Source: Phyllobacterium zundukense (GTDB lineage: Bacteria; Pseudomonadota; Alphaproteobacteria; Rhizobiales; Rhizobiaceae). From it: a DNA stretch of 64,000 bases. Location of the stretch: NCBI RefSeq assembly GCF_002764115.1, contig NZ_CP017940.1, positions 3,136,501 through 3,200,500 of the forward strand, in the 5' to 3' direction. The notes beneath the pieces were generated by a model. The model saw nothing but the letters and a program-made list of their open reading frames with translations. It was not told the DNA's origin and made no database searches. The translations under genes were made by a program, and so were the position numbers. Shown piece after piece: positions 59,262 through 64,000 of the stretch (the stretch's first letter is position 1; every line of letters starts with the position of its first letter).

Positions 59262-59765
59262 TCAGCGCCCCGGCTTCAGATCGCGGCGCATCGTCAAGGC
59301 CGCCGAGCGTCCTTTGGCCGTTTCGTAATAACCGGGACGCTTTCCAACCTGCTTGAAACCAAGCCTGCGGTAGAGCGCCAAGGCCGCCTTATTGAGCTCG
59401 TCAACTTCCAGAAAGAGCATGCTGGCACGGGCATTATGCAGATGGCGGAGCGTTGCATCCATCAGCGCATGGCCAAGACCCTTACGCTGCGCCTGGGGTG
59501 CGACGGCGATCGTCAGAATTTCTGCTTCGTCCATCACAAGCCGCGCCAGCACGAATCCGCCAGGTTGCGCCTTGCGATTGCCCACTTCCCTGGCGATGAA
59601 CCCGAACACATTATCCTCAACCAGCAGGGCATGAAAATCGTCATCGCTCCACGGTTGACGGAAGGTCAGGCCGTGGATGGCAGCGAGGTTTGCGGCGTCA
59701 GCGCGAACGAGCGGTTCGATGACGAAACTACGCGGCCGCAGATTATCGAAAGGAAAGCCGATCAT
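59262..59765 (-). CDS. rimI: Ribosomal protein S18 alanine N-acetyltransferase
   Basis: The 167-residue GNAT-fold protein has the acetyl-CoA motif VAPQAQRKGLGHALMDA near residue 90 and the FLEVDELNKAALALYRRLGF block. RimI acetylates the N-terminal alanine of S18, and in the tsaB-rimI arrangement this assignment is standard. The start overlaps the tsaB stop (ATGA at 59762-59765). Confidence 0.92.
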   Translation of the reverse strand: MIGFPFDNLRPRSFVIEPLVRADAANLAAIHGLTFRQPWSDDDFHALLVEDNVFGFIAREVGNRKAQPGGFVLARLVMDEAEILTIAVAPQAQRKGLGHALMDATLRHLHNARASMLFLEVDELNKAALALYRRLGFKQVGKRPGYYETAKGRSAALTMRRDLKPGR

Positions 59766-60451
59766 TCCGTGACCTTCCTCTTCAGGACAAAGCCTTGCTG
59801 TGGCTTTACGTCGAGGCCACGGAGATAAAGCGGCTTTGGCGCTTCTTCGTCGGCGGCGTGCAATGCACCAAGCCGGGCGAAGGCTTCGATGCTGCCGGTT
59901 GCTGTCGTTACAGCGATGTCGAGCAGTCGATCCAGCTTCTCGTTGATGAGCTGCGCACCGGAACCCGCAAGGACAAGACCAGGGCCACGCTCCGCCAATT
60001 GTTCGAGAATTAGTGGCAGTGCCGTCACCATGGGCTCTGATTGCGCTGATCCGTCCCCGCCGAAGAATTGCGCGTAGAGTTCATCACGGCGCGCATCGAT
60101 GATCGACAGAATTGGGCTGCCCGGGACCAGTTTCGCTGCATCATAGGCCAACGCCTCGAGCGTGCTGATGCCAACTACCGGGCATTTCAAGGCAAGTGCG
60201 AAACCACGTGCCGTCGATACTCCCACGCGGACGCCGGTGAATGAGCCAGGGCCAACGCTGACGGCGATCTTGCCGGTATCGGTAATGGAAACCCCGGCCG
60301 CCGCCATCGCCTGTTCTATCACCGCCATCAAGCGCTCGGCATGCCCCTTGCCGATATCTTCGCTCATCTCTGCCAGGACAGTCCCGGTTTCGACATCGAG
60401 AATGGCAACCGAACAGAGATTGGCAGCGGTATCAAGCGCAAGCAGTTTCAT
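59762..60451 (-). CDS. tsaB: tRNA threonylcarbamoyl adenosine biosynthesis protein TsaB
   Basis: TsaB is the scaffold partner of TsaD in making t6A37. The 229-residue protein has the ASKHA start MKLLALDTAANLCSVAI and SVGPGSFTGVRVGVSTARG near residue 68. The segment KPLYLRGLDVKPQ near the end fits TsaB. ATG 60451 was chosen over 60469. It starts the tsaB-rimI-plsC-miaB-phoH-ybeY-corC-lnt series. Confidence 0.95.
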   Translation of the reverse strand: MKLLALDTAANLCSVAILDVETGTVLAEMSEDIGKGHAERLMAVIEQAMAAAGVSITDTGKIAVSVGPGSFTGVRVGVSTARGFALALKCPVVGISTLEALAYDAAKLVPGSPILSIIDARRDELYAQFFGGDGSAQSEPMVTALPLILEQLAERGPGLVLAGSGAQLINEKLDRLLDIAVTTATGSIEAFARLGALHAADEEAPKPLYLRGLDVKPQQGFVLKRKVTE

Positions 60452-60512
60452 GCGCCATCGCCTAAACAAGAATCAGCCAGCAAACAAGTGGCGCAAAGCA
60501 CAACTGCCCTTA

Positions 60513-60637
60513 TCAATGCAATTCCCGGCACAGTTTCAATTGCGCGGCTACTCCCGCCAATCGTTTGTCCCGTGTCAACAATGTCGCCCTCTGACCCGAA
60601 AATGGTTTATCGATACGGAAGTATCGATGAGGATCAT
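60513..60637 (-). pseudogene. vapC: Decayed VapC toxin (PIN domain)
   Basis: Downstream of the vapB start and overlapping its stop by ATGA, ATG 60637 opens MILIDTSVSINHFR, the start of a PIN-domain VapC (usually MILxDTSVWIDHxR). The frame stops after 20 codons. About 8 codons later in another frame, LLTRDKRLAGVAAQLKL follows and ends at TGA 60513-60515; this is the normal VapC C-terminus. The ~90 residues between, with the remaining acidic active-site residues, are missing. So the toxin is lost by an internal deletion with frameshift. Confidence 0.8.
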
Positions 60638-60834
60638 GTAGCCCGTTTAGGCCGACGGCGTGGCACCGGTTTGAGGTCCGGTTCGCTGCCGCCCAATAGA
60701 GCTAAACGACGAGCGCTCTCCCGCTCGACAAGCGCTTTCAGCGCGGCTCGCACGAGTGCGCTTTTTTCGCTCAACCCGGTCAAAGCCTGCGCCTCCGCGA
60801 GCAAGTCGTCATCTATTGCAAGTGTGGTACGCAT
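60634..60834 (-). CDS. vapB: VapB-type ribbon-helix-helix antitoxin
   Basis: The 66-residue protein MRTTLAIDDDLLAEAQALTG has the short beta-strand plus two helices of a MetJ/Arc-type VapB antitoxin, followed by EKSALVRAALKALVERESAR and a basic C-terminal tail. Its partner VapC is a pseudogene directly downstream, so this protein may now act only as a DNA-binding repressor. Overlap of stop and start codons shows the former operon. Confidence 0.85.
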   Translation of the reverse strand: MRTTLAIDDDLLAEAQALTGLSEKSALVRAALKALVERESARRLALLGGSEPDLKPVPRRRPKRAT

Positions 60835-60911
60835 TCATTCATCCTTTTCCAGGCATGAAATTTGGCATCATATGATGCCCGTATCAATGCGCCGTTAGTT
60901 GAAGCATCGAT

Positions 60912-61704
60912 CTAGCCTGGCTGACCATGACCTGAGAGAACCTGCGCCGCACCGCGCAGGCCGTTGCGAAAGGCATTATCGAAACCAACACCGCGGATTT
61001 GCCAATGATATGTCTTCCCCAGTGAGTTCAACCGCCAGTCTGCGACCCAACCGAGCGCCCTGTCACTCCAGGTCAAGGTTCCGGCCAATGCGACATCGCT
61101 ATCTCGAGCTTGGATTTCACTGCTCTGGCCCTTTAGTGCCAGTTGCGCCTGTGTTGGCAATGCCATCCGCAAACCGACCCGATCGGCTGCCGCTGCAAGC
61201 GCGGTACGCATGTCCGGATCATGATCGCTATCGCTGACCAACGCGAAGTTGTCCTTTCTTCCGTGCACAGCAAGGAAAACAATGACACGCGGCCGGGGCG
61301 ATAACCACGGCTGCCGCCCAAGCAATTGCAAAGCTGCATCGATTTTTGCCTTGTCGAAATCGACGGTAAGATCATGGGGGTCTGTCGTAGGAGCCCTGTT
61401 CATCATGTATCGGAATGCCCGACATACGGTCCCGATACTGGAAATTCGCAACAAACCCGGCGGCTTGCCGGGTCAGCCCGACAACCTTGGGGTCTCCGAT
61501 CAGCCGCGGATCGCCGGAAACCTTGACCAGAACATCTTCCAGACACTGCGCCAGACCGATGGCCCTGTTTGCCTCTCCTTGACCGGAGACGACTGCCTGT
61601 GACCGATAGAGATCGGAACCAGAAGCACCTGCCAAGCTGCATCCGTAAAAAAATGCGATCACAAGCGCGCCGACAAAGCGGCCAAACATTTCTATACGGC
61701 TCAT
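60912..61704 (-). pseudogene. Frameshifted DUF2066 lipoprotein-like gene
   Basis: Two frames together encode one DUF2066 protein. The first, 61704-61372, has a signal peptide and SGQGEANRAIGLAQCLEDVLVKVSGDPRLI. The second, from about 61370 to 60912, has HDLTVDFDKAKIDAALQLLG and VALAGTLTWSDRALGWVADW. A run of five C on the coding strand (61376-61380) causes the shift: with four, DRPHDLTVD reads through. This is either a real inactivating indel or a sequencing error. Function unknown; the intact product would have ~263 residues. Confidence 0.8.
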
Positions 61705-61759
61705 CTGGTTCGAGTCCCTCGCTTGTCGATTGATCAGTAAACCTACCAGAATAAGCGCC

Positions 61760-62284
61760 TCAGGAAATCGGGCAGTTGCCTGCAATCACCTTGAAGCTCT
61801 TGGCGGCAAGTTCCTTGCCCGACAGATCGCGCAGCGAGATGGTCCATGCTCCGGAGACCAGTTCGAAATCCCTTTCGAAAACCCAGCCGGCATAGCGCTG
61901 CTGCTGAACGGCGCTGTCGGGCCAGCTGCTTTTTTGCATCGAACGTCCATCCGGTGTCCTGATCAGCGGATGCAGGACCACCACGGAGATCGGGAGCACG
62001 CCGGTATCCCCGATATCGGAGGCCTCATAAAGAACGCCGAAACTTGTGCCGATGCAGGCATGAATGTTCTCGGTTCGCGTGACGTTGACTGGCCCCTCAA
62101 CCAGCCGGTTCAATCCCGTCGGTGTATCGGGCGATACTTCGGATCCGACCTCCTTGGCGCTGGTCAGTCCCCAGTCGACAATCTCGATCGCGGGCGTTTC
62201 CTCCTGCGCCGTCGCCAGCCCCGTGTTTCCCACCATCAATGAAATGAGAAGAACGAGATATCTGGCGCGGCGAAAGGTGGCCAT
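61760..62284 (-). CDS. Secreted DUF3859-domain protein
   Basis: The 174-residue protein has a signal peptide (RARYLVLLISLMVGNTGLATAQ) and the DUF3859 core: IEIVDWGLTSAKEVG near residue 33, FGVLYEASDIGDTGVLPISVVVLHP near 83, and RDFELVSGAWTISLRD. Two cysteines (C77 and C171) could form a disulfide. It is probably periplasmic; function unknown. It lies 9 bp downstream of glcB and may be co-transcribed with it. Confidence 0.78.
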   Translation of the reverse strand: MATFRRARYLVLLISLMVGNTGLATAQEETPAIEIVDWGLTSAKEVGSEVSPDTPTGLNRLVEGPVNVTRTENIHACIGTSFGVLYEASDIGDTGVLPISVVVLHPLIRTPDGRSMQKSSWPDSAVQQQRYAGWVFERDFELVSGAWTISLRDLSGKELAAKSFKVIAGNCPIS

Positions 62285-62293
62285 TTGTGCTGA

Positions 62294-64000
62294 TCAGGCT
62301 GCGGCCTGCCTGGCTTTCAGTTCCAGCCGACGCCGGTGAAGGACTGGTTCCGTATAGCCGTTCGGCTGTTCGCGGCCCTTGAAAACGAGATCGCAGGCAG
62401 CCTGGAAGGCGATGGAACCGTCGAAATCCATTGCCATTGGCTGGTAGAGCGGATCGCCCGCATTCTGCTTGTCGACCACTGACGCCATTCGTTTCAGGGT
62501 TTCAAGCACTTGCGCCTCTGTGGCGACACCATGATGCAGCCAGTTGGCGATGTGCTGGGCGGAGATGCGTAGCGTGGCACGGTCCTCCATCAAGCCGACA
62601 TTGTTGATGTCCGGAACCTTGGAACAACCGACGCCCTGATCGACCCAGCGTACAACATAGCCGAGAATTCCTTGCGCATTGTTGTCGAGTTCACGCTGGA
62701 TATCCTCAGGCGTCCAGTTGGGGCGCGAAGCGACCGGCACCGACAGGATGTCGCTGAGCTTTGCCCGGCCACGCACCTTCAACCCCGCCTGCACCTCGGC
62801 GACATTGACTTTATGATAATGGGTAGCGTGCAAAGTCGCAGCGGTCGGCGATGGTACCCAGGCGGTGTTGGCGCCAGCCTTGGGATGGGCGATTTTCTGC
62901 TCGAGCATTGCGGCCATCAGGTCGGGCATGGCCCACATGCCCTTTCCGATCTGCGCATGGCCGGAAAGTCCGCATTCGAGGCCGACATCGACGTTCCAGT
63001 TTTCGTAGGCGCCGATCCAGGAGGCCTGCTTCATGTCGCCCTTGCGGATCATGGGGTCGGCTTCCATGGAGGTGTGGATTTCATCGCCGGTGCGATCGAG
63101 GAATCCGGTGTTGATGAAGACGACTCGCTCCTTGGCGGCGCGAATTGCTTCTTTCAGGTTCACCGTCGTGCGGCGTTCCTCGTCCATGATACCCATCTTG
63201 ATCGTATTGGGTTGCAAACCGAGCAATGTCTCGACACGCCCGAACAACTCGGAGGCGAATGCGACCTCTTCCGGACCATGCATTTTCGGCTTCACCACAT
63301 ACATGGAACCGGCGCGCGAATTCATGTGCCGTCCGCCCGGCCCGATATCATGGAGGGAGGCCAAAGCGGTGATCGCCGCATCCATGATGCCTTCCGGTAT
63401 CTCATTGCCGTTCTTGTCGAGAATGGCCGGATTGGTCATCAGGTGGCCCACGTTACGCACCAGCATCAGCGAACGGCCAGGCACTGTCAGTGGCTTGCCA
63501 TCCTTGCCGGTATAGTCGCGGTTGGCATTGAGCTTGCGCGTGACTGTCTTGCCGCCCTTATCGAATGTGTCTTCGAGATCGCCGTTCATCAGACCGAGCC
63601 AGTTGCGATAGACAACCACTTTGTCCTCGGCATCGACCGCGGCAACGGAGTCCTCGCAATCCTGGATCGTCGTCAGAGCGGATTCCAGCATGACATCGGC
63701 AATGTGGGCAGGATCGCTCTTGCCGATCGGATGGTCGGCGTTGACGACAATCTCGACATGCAGGCCATTCTTGACCAGCAGGATTGCGGTCGGAGCCTTG
63801 GCATCGCCGCGATAACCCGCAAACTGGCCTTCGTCCTTGAGTGCAACCGATCTACCGTTGGCGCTCAGGACGAGTTTCTGATTTTCAACACCAAGACCGG
63901 CAACATCCGCCCAGCTCGCGCCATCGAGCGGCGCGCTTTCATCCAGAAATGCTTTGGCCCAGGCAATAACCTTGGCGCCACGCACGGGATTGAACGCCTT
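62294..64000 (-). CDS. glcB: Malate synthase G, N-terminus beyond the window
   Basis: Malate synthase G condenses acetyl-CoA with glyoxylate in the glyoxylate shunt. About 568 residues of the usual ~725 are present; the frame stays open to 64000, so the N-terminus lies outside. Recognisable parts include [22 protein letters not shown] and [18 protein letters not shown], with the catalytic arginine and aspartate region. [21 protein letters not shown] is near residue 350 of the fragment. The C-terminal [20 protein letters not shown] and [12 protein letters not shown] are also visible. Confidence 0.95.
   Translation of the reverse strand, partial: KAFNPVRGAKVIAWAKAFLDESAPLDGASWADVAGLGVENQKLVLSANGRSVALKDEGQFAGYRGDAKAPTAILLVKNGLHVEIVVNADHPIGKSDPAHIADVMLESALTTIQDCEDSVAAVDAEDKVVVYRNWLGLMNGDLEDTFDKGGKTVTRKLNANRDYTGKDGKPLTVPGRSLMLVRNVGHLMTNPAILDKNGNEIPEGIMDAAITALASLHDIGPGGRHMNSRAGSMYVVKPKMHGPEEVAFASELFGRVETLLGLQPNTIKMGIMDEERRTTVNLKEAIRAAKERVVFINTGFLDRTGDEIHTSMEADPMIRKGDMKQASWIGAYENWNVDVGLECGLSGHAQIGKGMWAMPDLMAAMLEQKIAHPKAGANTAWVPSPTAATLHATHYHKVNVAEVQAGLKVRGRAKLSDILSVPVASRPNWTPEDIQRELDNNAQGILGYVVRWVDQGVGCSKVPDINNVGLMEDRATLRISAQHIANWLHHGVATEAQVLETLKRMASVVDKQNAGDPLYQPMAMDFDGSIAFQAACDLVFKGREQPNGYTEPVLHRRRLELKARQAAA

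Noticed and set aside
61700..61730. tRNA T-arm-like GGTTCGAGTCCC
   Set aside because: The flanking bases cannot form the T stem and no anticodon arm or acceptor stem is present.

Overview
The window is a chromosomal segment of an alphaproteobacterium of the order Hyphomicrobiales (Rhizobiales), most likely Phyllobacteriaceae or Brucellaceae; Phyllobacterium would fit, but this is inference from gene content and order. The pointers are the mutM - enoyl-CoA hydratase - rpsT - dnaA order, an Irr-type Fur regulator divergent from fabA-fabB-fabI, a two-subunit aconitase X, a Usg-family protein, a MlotiK1-like cyclic-nucleotide-gated K+ channel, and rhizobial-style palindromic intergenic repeats. 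No rRNA, tRNA, prophage, insertion sequence or CRISPR array was seen.

Layout. 1-6.2 kb: end of mutM, an enoyl-CoA hydratase, rpsT, about 850 bp of AT-rich non-coding DNA, then dnaA, dnaN and recF. 6.2-25.9 kb: an accessory-rich stretch between recF and moeB. It holds methyltransferases, an SDR, a GST, an orphan groEL, an AMP-ligase/carrier/acyltransferase fusion, an AHSA1-ArsR pair, an HxlR-controlled acyl-CoA dehydrogenase, secreted proteins, short interspersed repeats, a less GC-rich two-gene unknown cassette, and a K+ channel plus SugE/Gdx guanidinium exporter lying behind duplicated leaders. 26-31.4 kb: moeB, aconitase X large and small subunits, a 2-hydroxyacid dehydrogenase, an SH3 protein and a TumE/TumA-like toxin-antitoxin pair. 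31.4-34.9 kb: irr and fabA-fabB-fabI. 35-46.3 kb, minus strand: the translation/RNA operon rimP-nusA-ylxR-infB-rbfA-truB-rpsO-pnp, followed by an rsmC-like gene. 46.6-49.7 kb: a small conserved ORF and the tctCBA tripartite tricarboxylate transporter. 50-60.5 kb, minus strand: tsaB-rimI-plsC-miaB-phoH-ybeY-corC-lnt-XRE regulator-metK-trmB. 60.5-64 kb: a decayed vapBC pair, a frameshifted DUF2066 gene, a DUF3859 gene and most of malate synthase G (glcB), cut by the window end.

The best regulatory finding is a textbook guanidine-II (mini-ykkC) riboswitch in front of sugE/gdx. A decayed copy of the same leader lies about 1.4 kb upstream, in front of the K+ channel gene, so the channel sits between two leader copies. 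Other signals include a promoter plus early terminator (possible attenuator) ahead of rimP-nusA, palindromic operators at the ArsR/AHSA1 and HxlR loci, and two inverted copies of a ~182 bp mosaic palindromic repeat. One copy supplies the last codons of the aconitase X small subunit; the other sits inside the infB-rbfA operon. I found no complete undescribed multi-gene system. The nearest candidates are the two-gene cassette at 22.6-23.9 kb and the ligase-carrier-acyltransferase fusion.
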